Source: Paenibacillus wynnii (lineage in GTDB: Bacteria; Bacillota; Bacilli; Paenibacillales; Paenibacillaceae). Taken from it: a stretch of 64,000 bases of DNA. Under the pieces are notes generated by a model. The model did no database searches, had not been told where the DNA came from, and worked only from the letters and a program-made list of their open reading frames with translations. The position numbers and the translations under genes were made by a program. The stretch is from the NCBI RefSeq assembly GCF_000757885.1, contig NZ_JQCR01000003.1, positions 744,001 to 808,000 on the forward strand, written 5' to 3'. Positions 1 to 7,643 of this stretch are shown here, piece after piece; within the stretch, counting starts at the first letter, position 1; each line of letters starts with the position of its first letter.

Positions 1-410
1 AAAAGTTCCTTGGTCATGGTCTTGGACGGATCGATATCTTTAGGAATATCTACACCATTATAGTGAGCATTAATGAAAGCCTCTGCATACCAAGTATTAT
101 CTTTTACTTTCTTGAAGATATCGCTGGCTATAGGTGCTTTGTTGAAATCAATAGCTGCCAAGCTAAGTTGCAGTCCACCAGAGATGAATTGGATTCCTTG
201 ACCTGCTGTCATTAGATTCTTGGGTAGAAATTGCGAATCCGTTACACCCTTGATTAATCCCTGATCCTTCAGAGAAATGATTTTGTCGGTTCCAGTAACG
301 TTGTCGAGATCTTTGAAGCTGCCTCCAGCGGCGAAGATTTGCCCTCCGAGTGTGAAGGAGAGTATCGATATGGTTGTAATCGCTGTTATTGCACTTTTTT
401 TAATGTTCAT
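1..410 (-). CDS. SLH-like secreted protein, N-terminal part (runs off window)
   Basis: The reverse strand is open from an ATG at 410 to the window edge, giving 136 residues. A GAGGTG ribosome-binding site lies about 8 bases upstream of the ATG. The protein starts MNIKKSAITAITTISILSF, a typical export signal ending near an AxA-type site (IFAAG). It continues with a stretch resembling an S-layer homology domain: FKDLDNV, then GLIKGVTDSQFLPKN, then a helical segment. SLH domains anchor exoproteins to pyruvylated cell-wall polymer, so a surface or secreted protein is likely. The C-terminal function cannot be seen because the gene is cut. The plus-strand ORF over the same bases is a shadow. Confidence 0.7.
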   Translation of the reverse strand, partial: MNIKKSAITAITTISILSFTLGGQIFAAGGSFKDLDNVTGTDKIISLKDQGLIKGVTDSQFLPKNLMTAGQGIQFISGGLQLSLAAIDFNKAPIASDIFKKVKDNTWYAEAFINAHYNGVDIPKDIDPSKTMTKEL

Positions 411-634
411 GTCTTATTCACCTCGTATTAGGATTGGGCCAATGAAGAAGGCCTTTATTATCTTCTTTAACGAAGTTGTAAGGACTAATGTTGCAGGTAG
501 GCAGCCTCTTTTCATTTGGGTGTTATTTTGTTATGCTTATTTCGTAACGATTACTAATTATCTCTTGATAGAATAGATTAGCTAGTCTCAAAGGGTGCGG
601 ATGTTGAATCGTTCCAGAAAGGCAGGAGACCCTT
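411..634. other. Divergent intergenic region before fur
   Basis: These 224 bases separate the SLH-like gene (minus) from fur (plus) and must hold both promoters. The region is AT-rich. I see no convincing hairpin terminator, and no Fur or PerR box good enough to report. Confidence 0.4.
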
Positions 635-1108
635 ATGAATCCCATAGAACACATAGCCCAACAGTTTGCAGCACAAAACTATAAATTAACATCACAACGT
701 GAAGCAATCGTACAGGTATTACTGGATAATGAGAAGGACCATTTAAGTGTGGAAGAAGTCTATATGATCGTTAAACTCAGCTATCCTCACCTTGGATTGG
801 CGACAGTGTATCGTACATTGGAATTGTTAACGGAGCTTCATATCGTTGAGAAAATGAACTTTGGCGACGGGGTTGCGCGCTATGACTTGCGTGGTGATGA
901 GCAGGCCCATATGCATCATCATTTAATATGTAATGTATGCGGTAAACTTGAAGAGATTAAGGATGATTGGCTGGTGGATTTGGAGAGCCGTCTGGAGCGG
1001 GAATACGGGTTCACGGTGACGGATCACCGTCTGGATTTCAAAGGCTCGTACAATACATGTAAATCAACGGGCTGCAAAAAGGAAAAAGATTGCAAGGCAG
1101 TATCTTAA
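635..1108 (+). CDS. fur: Ferric uptake regulator Fur
   Basis: The 157-residue protein has an N-terminal winged helix (YKLTSQREAIVQVL, then GLATVYRTLELLTEL around residues 50-70) and a C-terminal metal-binding dimerisation domain with HMHHHLIC and a CxxC pair (CNVC). A second cysteine cluster sits near the C-terminus (CKSTGC). The sequence follows Bacillus subtilis Fur closely, including NFGDGVARYDLR and DHRLDFKG, which favours Fur over PerR or Zur. Fur is an Fe(II)-dependent cytoplasmic repressor of iron uptake genes. An AGGAGACCC ribosome-binding site precedes the ATG. A Fur box about 9 kb downstream (9991-10009) is a probable target in this window. Confidence 0.92.
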   Translation: MNPIEHIAQQFAAQNYKLTSQREAIVQVLLDNEKDHLSVEEVYMIVKLSYPHLGLATVYRTLELLTELHIVEKMNFGDGVARYDLRGDEQAHMHHHLICNVCGKLEEIKDDWLVDLESRLEREYGFTVTDHRLDFKGSYNTCKSTGCKKEKDCKAVS

Positions 1109-1136
1109 GCTGCAGAGTGTACTATAAGTCGTAAAT

Positions 1137-1171
1137 AAAAGGGTGACACGGAATCTCCGGTCACCCTTTTT
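1137..1171 (+). terminator. Terminator after fur
   Basis: AAAGGGTGAC pairs with GTCACCCTTT around an 11-12 base loop and is followed by a T-run. The A-run on the other arm means it could also serve the convergent AIM24-like gene. Confidence 0.85.
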
Positions 1172-1194
1172 GAAAATTTATATTTTAAAATAAC

Positions 1195-1875
1195 TTAACT
1201 TCGGGTAGGCACAAAAGATTTAATCCAGGTCCCGAAGTTGCCTGGGTTACGGCTTTGTACCAGTACAACGCCTTCACCGCGGAAGCGGCAGACAATGGCC
1301 TCACCGCTAGTCAAGCTGTTCAACCAACCTGAGGCTGCCTTTTCAATTTTGTAATCCATATAATCCGGCCAAGCTACAAGATGTCCGTTATCAATTATCA
1401 TTTCTTCTCCAGCTTCCAAGTTGATCGCATGAATGGCTCCGAAAGAGGAGAGGAAGACCGTACCGCTGCCGCTGATTTCAACGATGAAGAATCCTTCGCC
1501 GGATAAGAAACCTCTAGCCAAGTTCTGCATCTTGGTGTTTACTTGGATCCCCTGAGTCCCCGCGAGAAATCCATCTTTTTGAACATAAAGCTTATAAGAT
1601 CCGTCTAATTCAACAGCTTGTACATCCCCCAATGATCCTGGCGACAGCAAAACTTCACTTGATCCTCGAGTTGCAGTAAGTTCCTGGAAGAAAAACTTTT
1701 CTCCACTGAGCATTCTGCCAAGTCCCCGCATTATACCGCCGTCAACAGTACCCCTTAGTTCAACATTAGGAGACATAGCAACCATCGCGCCCATTTCAGC
1801 TTTGATGCTTTCACCAGCGTTCAGGTTCACCTTCAGCATAGCAAAGGCGCCTTCATACAAAACTTCATATTTCAT
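1195..1875 (-). CDS. AIM24/TIGR00266 family protein
   Basis: The 226-residue protein has no signal peptide or membrane segment. It shows the beta-rich, glycine-rich pattern of the AIM24/TIGR00266 family: GAFAMLKVNLNAGESIKAE at the start, SGEGFFIVEISGSGTVFLSS in the middle, and HLVAWPDYMDYKIE followed by a C-terminal GEGVVLVQSR segment. The family is widespread in bacteria and named for a yeast mitochondrial protein, but its bacterial biochemical role is unknown. The ATG follows GGAGGA at good spacing. The gene converges on fur across a shared terminator and looks monocistronic. Confidence 0.85.
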   Translation of the reverse strand: MKYEVLYEGAFAMLKVNLNAGESIKAEMGAMVAMSPNVELRGTVDGGIMRGLGRMLSGEKFFFQELTATRGSSEVLLSPGSLGDVQAVELDGSYKLYVQKDGFLAGTQGIQVNTKMQNLARGFLSGEGFFIVEISGSGTVFLSSFGAIHAINLEAGEEMIIDNGHLVAWPDYMDYKIEKAASGWLNSLTSGEAIVCRFRGEGVVLVQSRNPGNFGTWIKSFVPTRS

Positions 1876-1935
1876 GTTTTTTCCTCCGAATCTATTTTTG
1901 TAATGGATTAACTCTTAGGAGCAATATGGTGTCTT

Positions 1936-1966
1936 TTGCTGGCTGTGAGAACCCCAATATTATGAT
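1936..1966 (+). promoter_or_regulatory. Candidate SigA promoter for small basic protein
   Basis: TTGCTG (1936-1941) is followed after 16 bases by TATTAT, or after 19 bases by TATGAT (1961-1966). It lies about 60 bases upstream of the ATG at 2025. Neither spacing is ideal, so this is tentative. Confidence 0.35.
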
Positions 1967-2024
1967 AAAATGAAAGTAGAACAACTGAAACAAAAACATA
2001 CAATTGAACAGGAGAGTGAATTAA

Positions 2025-2318
2025 ATGGCACGTACGAAAACAAAAAAAGTTCTTCTAAAAGCAGAGCGGTCGGGAACCTGGTGCTCAGCAAACCATCGAA
2101 GATCCAATGGAGATTATGGTGCGATATCACAGCATGTCCGGATTACACCCAGTAAGAAGCAACAACTGAATAAGATTAAATACAAGGAGCGAATCACGTA
2201 TGATGGCGCTCCTTTTTTGTGGGCATTTTTAGACATACGCTGTGCTTATATTCTCTCTCTGCTGAAGACTCGAAATTCCTTGGGTGACATGCCAAATCGA
2301 TTCCGAAATATCCGGTGA
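2025..2318 (+). CDS. Small basic conserved-type protein, C-terminus uncertain
   Basis: An ATG with a GGAGAG ribosome-binding site opens a 97-residue frame. The first 55 residues are strongly basic (MARTKTKKVLLKAERSG, then HRRSNGDYGAIS and TPSKKQQLNKIKYKER). The start resembles small lysine-rich Firmicute proteins of unknown function that begin MARxKxKK. The frame then runs through a terminator-like hairpin (2194-2217) and into the 3-prime end of the opposing AraC gene. The tail is hydrophobic and unlike the head. Either the tail is real, or the natural stop was lost by mutation. No function is proposed. Confidence 0.5.
   Translation: MARTKTKKVLLKAERSGTWCSANHRRSNGDYGAISQHVRITPSKKQQLNKIKYKERITYDGAPFLWAFLDIRCAYILSLLKTRNSLGDMPNRFRNIR
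2194..2217 (+). terminator. Terminator-like hairpin inside the small ORF
   Basis: GGAGCG pairs with CGCTCC and is followed by a run of six T. It looks like an ordinary rho-independent terminator although it lies within the reading frame that starts at 2025. Confidence 0.6.
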
Positions 2319-3064
2319 AAATAGGTGTAATTGGCAAAACCACAAGTCTCTGCTACATGCTCAAGGGGCATAGGGCTGAAAGTTATTCGTTCTCTGGCCA
2401 TTTCAAGCCGTACATCATTAACATATTTAACAATACTGGTTCCGAAGGAATCTTTAAATAGATGAACCGCTCTCGAAACAGAAATATCCACATGGGCAGC
2501 CACATCCTCCAAACGGAATGGAAAGGCTGCGTGCTCCTCAACATATTGCTTCATCCGTGATGCCAGATAGCTTTTGGGGGATATCGCCGGTTTATCGGAT
2601 ATGATTCGATCAATTTCCATACATAGTATTTGCAGGTAACATCCTGAAATTTCCGGAGAGAAGTCGGATAATCTCCGCTGCTCAAGCACAAGCTGACGGA
2701 ATAGGCCTAAAAACCCGTCACTCAGAGGAATGCTAATGCGAGATGGACGTGAGGTCCGCTTCCACCATTCTTCCACCCATTCTCCTCCGCAAAAGATGTG
2801 ATAATCGCCGCTTTCGATACGGGGTTTGCCTACTGGGTAGTTTTCTTTATCGATAATTAGATAATACGGATCGTTAGGGGCGAACAACATCAGATCTCCG
2901 CTTTCTACGGGAGAAATAACTCCATCAATTAAAGCTCTGCTTCGCCCTTCCGTCTGAAGACGGAGGAGATAATTTTTAATTCCTTCACTCTGTGACATAT
3001 GAAATGGCTTGCGGTGAAAGGAAAAGCCGGCAGACAAAACATGACAGGCAGCTGCTTGGGACAT
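2246..3064 (-). CDS. AraC family transcriptional regulator
   Basis: The 272-residue protein has an N-terminal cupin-like sensor region (about residues 15-120, with LIDGVISPVESGDLMLFAP) and a C-terminal pair of helix-turn-helix motifs (about 175-268). These include FRLEDVAAHVDISVSRAVHLFK and the family signature EHVAETCGFANYTYFHRIFR followed by GMSPKEFR. It is divergent from the dehydrogenase/isomerase cluster starting at 3427, so it is the probable sugar-responsive activator of that cluster. A repeated element found before 3427 and before 4711 is its likely target. The ATG follows an AGGAGG ribosome-binding site. Confidence 0.88.
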   Translation of the reverse strand: MSQAAACHVLSAGFSFHRKPFHMSQSEGIKNYLLRLQTEGRSRALIDGVISPVESGDLMLFAPNDPYYLIIDKENYPVGKPRIESGDYHIFCGGEWVEEWWKRTSRPSRISIPLSDGFLGLFRQLVLEQRRLSDFSPEISGCYLQILCMEIDRIISDKPAISPKSYLASRMKQYVEEHAAFPFRLEDVAAHVDISVSRAVHLFKDSFGTSIVKYVNDVRLEMARERITFSPMPLEHVAETCGFANYTYFHRIFRNRFGMSPKEFRVFSRERI

Positions 3065-3426
3065 GGTTCCTCCTAGGTTTTTAAAATTATAGCCAAATTG
3101 TTCATGTATGTATCATATTATTCATTTTATTATATGTTCATTAAGATTACCATGTAAATAGCTTCCCGGATTTGTGAGATCGCCTTTTAATCTGTCGTTA
3201 TCTTATATAAATGATGTCTTCTTTTCCTACTAAAATATCTAAAGGAAATGTGTTAATTTATAGTTAGATGTCAGAATTATATATGTTGGAGGTAAAGATA
3301 ATGAGCATCGGAATAGGTGTTATCTGCTTTTGGCATCTGATAAAGGATACAGCACTTTTGTTCAAGTAGATTCTCTCCATGCATAGGTGACCTTTAAAAT
3401 AAATCGGAAAAGGATGAGTCGAATTC
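3065..3426. promoter_or_regulatory. Intergenic control region between araC-type gene and cluster
   Basis: This 362-base AT-rich region holds the divergent promoters. It contains the first copy of a repeated element (3097-3158) and a second shared box, AGCACTTTTGTTCAAGTA (3351-3368). Both recur upstream of 4711. The minus-strand ORF 3264-3455 overlapping it has no ribosome-binding site and was not accepted as a gene. Confidence 0.6.
3097..3158. repeat. Promoter-proximal direct repeat, copy 1
   Basis: It aligns without gaps to 4571-4632 (constant offset 1474). Identical blocks include ATTGTTCATG, then five bases apart ATCATATTATTCATTTTATT, and later TACCAT. It is a candidate AraC-type operator. 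Confidence 0.7.
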
Positions 3427-4533
3427 ATGAATATTACAAAAAAATTGGTAGTCATAATTGGATATGGCGGTATGGGAAGTTATCACGGCAAGTTAATCAA
3501 AGGAAGTGAGAGTCTGGAAGTTGTGGGTGCATATGACGTTCTTACGGAACGCCAAGCGGCCGCTACGGAAGACGGTTACCACGCTTATGAGAGTTATGAG
3601 GCTGTGTTGAATGATTCTAAAGTTGATGTAGTCGTTATTGCCACACCGAATGATATCCACAAGGATCTTGCTATTCGTGCCATGAGAGCTGGAAAGCATA
3701 TTGTTTGCGAGAAGCCGGTGACCCTATGCAGAGCGGATTTCGAGGAAATGATGTCTGTAGCTGACGAGACGGGTCGTGTATTAATGGTCCATCAGAACAG
3801 ACGTTGGGACGAGGACTTCTTGATTATCAAGAGCATGTACGATCAACATACGATCGGGGATCTGTTCCAGATTGAATCCAGAGTTCACGGAGCCAATGGT
3901 ATTCCGGGTGACTGGCGTCGTATTGAAGCCTATGGCGGAGGTATGCTTTTGGACTGGGGCGTACATTTATTGGATCAGTTAATCGTAATGATCGATAGCA
4001 AAATTACAAGTGTAACCGGTCGTTTAAGTTTTATCTTAGGCGATGAGGTTGATGATGGGTTCGAGGCATTCCTGCAATTTGAGAACGGTGTTACGGCTGT
4101 TGTTGAGGTGGGAACCACGAATTTCATTACACTTCCACGTTGGTATGTTAAGGGTCTTGAGGGTTCTGCTATCATTGAAGACTGGTCTTTAAAGGGTAGA
4201 ATGGTGACGAGAAATAATGAGGTCGAGCGAATCGAGCCGAAACCTATTCAAGCAGGTGTGGGATTAACCAAAACAATGGCTCCTCCTTCTGAAGGGTCGA
4301 CAATCACCGAAGCATTGCCTGCGGCTTATGAACACGCCTCCAGCTTCTATGATAACTTCGCTGCAGTCATACAAGGATCAGCAGAACCTATTGTCAAAAA
4401 TGTTGAAGTGTTACGGGTGTTGAACCTAATTGAAGCTGTTTTTGAAGCCGGTCGAACTCGTGAAGTCGTGAAAGATTTTGATATTTATGAGTCGAAATCG
4501 GACAGTGAGGTTCCTTCATTTCCTGTATGTTAA
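3427..4533 (+). CDS. Gfo/Idh/MocA family NAD(P)-dependent oxidoreductase
   Basis: The 368-residue protein has an N-terminal Rossmann domain (VVIIGYGGMGSYHGKL, with the GxGxxG-type loop) and the family EKP motif (CEKPV, near residue 95). The C-terminal domain carries GGGMLLDWGVHLLD. These enzymes oxidise or reduce hydroxyl groups on sugars, inositols and related polyols in the cytoplasm. AAAGGATGA precedes the ATG. The gene is first in a cluster with two isomerases and a second dehydrogenase but is separated from them by a 177-base gap holding its own copy of the regulatory repeat. The exact substrate cannot be read from sequence. Confidence 0.88.
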   Translation: MNITKKLVVIIGYGGMGSYHGKLIKGSESLEVVGAYDVLTERQAAATEDGYHAYESYEAVLNDSKVDVVVIATPNDIHKDLAIRAMRAGKHIVCEKPVTLCRADFEEMMSVADETGRVLMVHQNRRWDEDFLIIKSMYDQHTIGDLFQIESRVHGANGIPGDWRRIEAYGGGMLLDWGVHLLDQLIVMIDSKITSVTGRLSFILGDEVDDGFEAFLQFENGVTAVVEVGTTNFITLPRWYVKGLEGSAIIEDWSLKGRMVTRNNEVERIEPKPIQAGVGLTKTMAPPSEGSTITEALPAAYEHASSFYDNFAAVIQGSAEPIVKNVEVLRVLNLIEAVFEAGRTREVVKDFDIYESKSDSEVPSFPVC

Positions 4534-4570
4534 TGTAAATTAAAGTGAAGTACTCTGAAAAGATGATCAG

Positions 4571-4632
4571 ATTGTTCATGTTAAAATCATATTATTCATT
4601 TTATTTTATGCGCTTTCATACTACCATATAAA
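4571..4632. repeat. Promoter-proximal direct repeat, copy 2
   Basis: Second copy of the element at 3097-3158, ending about 78 bases before the ATG at 4711. A further shared box, AGCTCTTTTGTTCAGGTA (4664-4681), matches 3351-3368 at 16 of 18 positions. Confidence 0.7.
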
Positions 4633-4710
4633 TTAGGTTGATTTGTTAGCATATTTAGCGGACAGCTCTTTTGTTCAGGTATCCACTACACTAATTGGAG
4701 TGATTGAGTA

Positions 4711-5478
4711 ATGTTGAAGATTGGTTTGCAATTGTACACACTTAGAGCAGAGCTAGAGCAGGACTTCGAAGGTACGCTTCGTAAGGTAGCCGATATGGGT
4801 TACCATGGAGTCGAATTTTATGATTACTTCGGACGTAGTGCAGAGGAAGTTAAGCAATTGTTGGAAGAAACTGGAATGGTTGCTCTCGGAGCACATCGTC
4901 CTTATGATGCTTTACTTAATGATACGGAGCAAGAAGTCTCGTATAACCTAGCTATTGGCAATACGAACTTGATCATTCCTTATCTTTCAGAGGAACAACG
5001 AAATTGGGAGCAGGTCGCTGCTAACCTAATAACCATTGGGGAAAAAGTAAAAGCACGCGGTGCGGTATTATCCTACCACAACCATGATTTTGAATTCACG
5101 GAGCACTACGGAGAGCTTACTGCCTTTGATGGAATCTTTGAAAATGTATCAGCAGACCTGCTTCAAGTGGAAATGGATACTTGCTGGGTATACCATGCTG
5201 GATTTGACCCGATTGAATATATCAACAAATATGCCGGTCGGTTGCCGATCATTCACTTGAAGGATATGAAGAAGCTCGAAGACGGTTCAGCAGAAACTGT
5301 TGTACTGGGTGAGGGTGAAGTTAATCTGTCCGGTATTCTGGAAGCTGCAGCAGCGGCAGGCGTGGAATGGGCGGTCGTTGAACAGGATTATTGCAATCGT
5401 TCGCCGCTTGAGAGTGTAGCAGATAGCTTGAAATGGGTAAAACAGTACGCACAACAAGGAGGAAAAGTTCATGTCTAA
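4711..5478 (+). CDS. Sugar phosphate isomerase/epimerase family (xylose isomerase-like TIM barrel)
   Basis: The 255-residue protein begins MLKIGLQLYTLRAELEQDF and has the metal-site pattern of AP endonuclease 2-type TIM barrels: LSYHNHDFEF, EMDTCWVYHAG, IIHLKD and VVEQD. Relatives include inosose dehydratases and isomerases (IolE/IolI) and 3-keto-sugar isomerases. It is the first gene of a three-gene operon; its stop overlaps the start of the next gene by 8 bases. The start has a GGAGTGA ribosome-binding site. It probably acts on the keto-sugar made by the neighbouring dehydrogenases; this is inference from context. Confidence 0.87.
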   Translation: MLKIGLQLYTLRAELEQDFEGTLRKVADMGYHGVEFYDYFGRSAEEVKQLLEETGMVALGAHRPYDALLNDTEQEVSYNLAIGNTNLIIPYLSEEQRNWEQVAANLITIGEKVKARGAVLSYHNHDFEFTEHYGELTAFDGIFENVSADLLQVEMDTCWVYHAGFDPIEYINKYAGRLPIIHLKDMKKLEDGSAETVVLGEGEVNLSGILEAAAAAGVEWAVVEQDYCNRSPLESVADSLKWVKQYAQQGGKVHV

Positions 5479-6568
5479 AACATTAAAAATAGCTATTATC
5501 GGTTGCGGTGGTATCGCCATCGGGAAACATATGCCAAGCTTATCACGTCAAACGGATGCTGAAATGGTCGCTTTTTGCGATATCGAATTAGATCGTGCAC
5601 AAGAAGCTGCTGACAAATACGGTTCAGAAGGCGCTAAGGTGTATAGTGATTATAACGAAATGCTTAAAGAAGGCGGATTCGATATCGTTCATGTATGTAC
5701 CCCTAATGACAGCCATGCGCCAATTACAGTAGCTTCATTGGAAGCGGGTTGCCATGTTATGTGTGAGAAGCCAATGGCGAAGACAACGGCTCAAGCACAA
5801 GAAATGTTGGACGCAGCACGTCGTACCGGCAAAAAACTGACGATTGGTTATCAGAACCGTTTCCGTTCGGATAGTCAATACTTGAAAGGTCTTTGCGATA
5901 GCGGAGATCTTGGTGATATTTATTATGCCAGAGCCATCGCGCTACGCCGTCGTGCCGTTCCTACATGGGGCGTATTCCTGGATGAAGAGAAGCAAGGTGG
6001 AGGCCCGCTCATCGATATTGGTACGCATGCACTGGATATGACATTATGGATGATGGATAACTACAAGCCGCGCAGTGTAACAGGTTCTGTCTTCCATAAG
6101 CTTGGACATAAAGAAAATGCAGCGAATGCCTTTGGACCCTGGGACCCGGAGAAATTCAAGGTTGAAGATTCAGCTTTTGGTTTCATCACCATGGAAAATG
6201 GAGCAACCATTGTTCTTGAATCCAGCTGGGCACTGAACGTTTCGGAGTTTGGTGAAGCTAAGACCCTTCTTGCCGGTACTGAAGGCGGAGCGGATATGAA
6301 TGACGGACTTCGTTTGAACGGAGAACGTGCTGGACATCTTTATGAGACTAAAGTAGATCTTTCTTCAGGCGGTGTAGCCTTCTACTCAGGTGGAGAAGAG
6401 ACTGAAGCTGACCGTGAAGCGCGGTTATGGCTGGAAGCGGTTAGAGAAGATAAGGAGCCCGTTGTGAAACCTGAACAGGCTTTTGTAGTTACACAAATCT
6501 TGGAAGCTGTATATGAATCCGCACGGACAGGCCGTGCCGTGTATTTCGATGGAACTTCCGATAAATAA
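5471..6568 (+). CDS. Gfo/Idh/MocA family oxidoreductase (second paralogue)
   Basis: The 365-residue protein has an N-terminal Rossmann fold (IAIIGCGGIAIGKHMPSL), the EKP motif (MCEKPMAKT), and the C-terminal catalytic sheet with GGGPLIDIGTHALDMTLW, where the aspartate and histidine are typical catalytic residues. The ATG sits inside the last codons of the preceding isomerase gene, behind an AAGGAGG site, so the two are translationally coupled. It resembles the protein at 3427 in family only. Having two different dehydrogenases with two isomerases suggests oxidation followed by rearrangement and re-reduction of a sugar or inositol. Confidence 0.88.
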   Translation: MSKTLKIAIIGCGGIAIGKHMPSLSRQTDAEMVAFCDIELDRAQEAADKYGSEGAKVYSDYNEMLKEGGFDIVHVCTPNDSHAPITVASLEAGCHVMCEKPMAKTTAQAQEMLDAARRTGKKLTIGYQNRFRSDSQYLKGLCDSGDLGDIYYARAIALRRRAVPTWGVFLDEEKQGGGPLIDIGTHALDMTLWMMDNYKPRSVTGSVFHKLGHKENAANAFGPWDPEKFKVEDSAFGFITMENGATIVLESSWALNVSEFGEAKTLLAGTEGGADMNDGLRLNGERAGHLYETKVDLSSGGVAFYSGGEETEADREARLWLEAVREDKEPVVKPEQAFVVTQILEAVYESARTGRAVYFDGTSDK

Positions 6569-6592
6569 GACGATAATGAGAGGGGATACACC

Positions 6593-7561
6593 ATGAAACT
6601 TGGAGTATTTATGGTATTGTTTGGCGGACGCAAACTGGAAGATGCATTGGATTATGTAGCTTCCAAAGGGCTTAAAGCAGTTGAAATCGGCACTGGTGCA
6701 TATCCCGGGAATGGTCATTGTAATCCGCAGTTGCTGTTGGAGAATGAGACAGCATTGAAGGAATTCAAGCATGCTGTTGAATCCCGTGGACTGATGATCA
6801 GTGCGTTAAGCTGTCACGGCAATCCGTTGCATCCGCAAAAGGAGCTTGCCCGCAAGGATCACGAGGATTTCGTGAATACAGTTAAATTAGCGCAGAAACT
6901 GGAGGTACCGGTAGTAAATACGTTCTCCGGCTGCCCTGGTGATCACGAGGATGCTAAATATCCGAACTGGCCTGTGGCTCCGTGGCCAAATGATTATCAA
7001 GAAATTCTTACCTGGCAGTGGGAGAATAAAGTCATTCCCTACTGGACCGAATGGGGAGCGTTTGCGGCCCAGCACGATGTGAAGATTGGACTGGAGCTGC
7101 ATGGCGGATTCTCGGTTCACTCTCCGGCAACCTTGCTCCGTCTTAGAGAAGCAGCAGGCGAAGTCATTGGTGCCAACCTGGATCCAAGTCACATGTGGTG
7201 GCAAGGAATTGATCCTGTACAAGCGATTCATATACTAGGTCGTAAAGGGGCAATTCATCACTTCCACGCGAAAGATGCATTCATTGATCCAATTAACGTG
7301 AACATGCATGGATTAACGGATATGCAGTCATATGGAAAAATGCTCGATCGCGCTTGGCAGTTCCGTACTGTAGGTTATGGTCATGATATGAAGACTTGGA
7401 CTGACATCATGAGTGCTCTTCGTCTTGTAGGGTATGACTATGTAGTTAGTATTGAGCATGAAGACGGGTTGATGTCAGTAGATGAAGGCTTCTCCAAAGC
7501 CGTAGACAACCTTAGTCAAATTTTGATTAAAGAGCCATCTGGTGAGATGTGGTGGGTTTAA
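6593..7561 (+). CDS. Sugar phosphate isomerase/epimerase family (second TIM barrel)
   Basis: The 322-residue protein begins MKLGVFMVLFGGRKLEDAL and shows the metal-ligand motifs of xylose isomerase-like TIM barrels: IGLELHGGFSVHSP, GANLDPSHMWWQGIDP, HFHAKD and SIEHEDGLMS. It is longer than the isomerase at 4711 and belongs to a different branch. It is the last gene of the operon; 24 bases separate it from the dehydrogenase gene and a GAGAGGGG site precedes the ATG. It is a cytoplasmic enzyme of carbohydrate catabolism; its substrate is unknown. Confidence 0.86.
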   Translation: MKLGVFMVLFGGRKLEDALDYVASKGLKAVEIGTGAYPGNGHCNPQLLLENETALKEFKHAVESRGLMISALSCHGNPLHPQKELARKDHEDFVNTVKLAQKLEVPVVNTFSGCPGDHEDAKYPNWPVAPWPNDYQEILTWQWENKVIPYWTEWGAFAAQHDVKIGLELHGGFSVHSPATLLRLREAAGEVIGANLDPSHMWWQGIDPVQAIHILGRKGAIHHFHAKDAFIDPINVNMHGLTDMQSYGKMLDRAWQFRTVGYGHDMKTWTDIMSALRLVGYDYVVSIEHEDGLMSVDEGFSKAVDNLSQILIKEPSGEMWWV

Positions 7562-7585
7562 GTCCATAAAGGTTAAAAGGTTATA

Positions 7586-7627
7586 AAACTAGCCAGTCTC
7601 AGAATTACTGAAGACTGGCTAGTTTTT
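7586..7627 (+). terminator. Terminator of the catabolic operon
   Basis: AACTAGCCAGTCT pairs perfectly with AGACTGGCTAGTT and is followed by a T-run. Confidence 0.95.
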
Positions 7628-7643
7628 GTTTTTAATCCGAGCT

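Noticed and set aside
277..576. Plus-strand ORF of 99 residues at the window start
   Set aside because: It is antisense to the SLH-like gene (1-410, minus), which has a signal peptide and a good ribosome-binding site; the plus ORF has neither.
411..634. Fur or PerR autoregulatory box before fur
   Set aside because: A GATAAT...TAATC-like stretch on the minus strand needs an insertion to match the Fur consensus, so it is not better than chance in AT-rich DNA.
3264..3455. Minus-strand ORF in the araC-type intergenic region
   Set aside because: It overlaps the start of the 3427 gene and regulatory repeats and has no ribosome-binding site or recognisable protein pattern.
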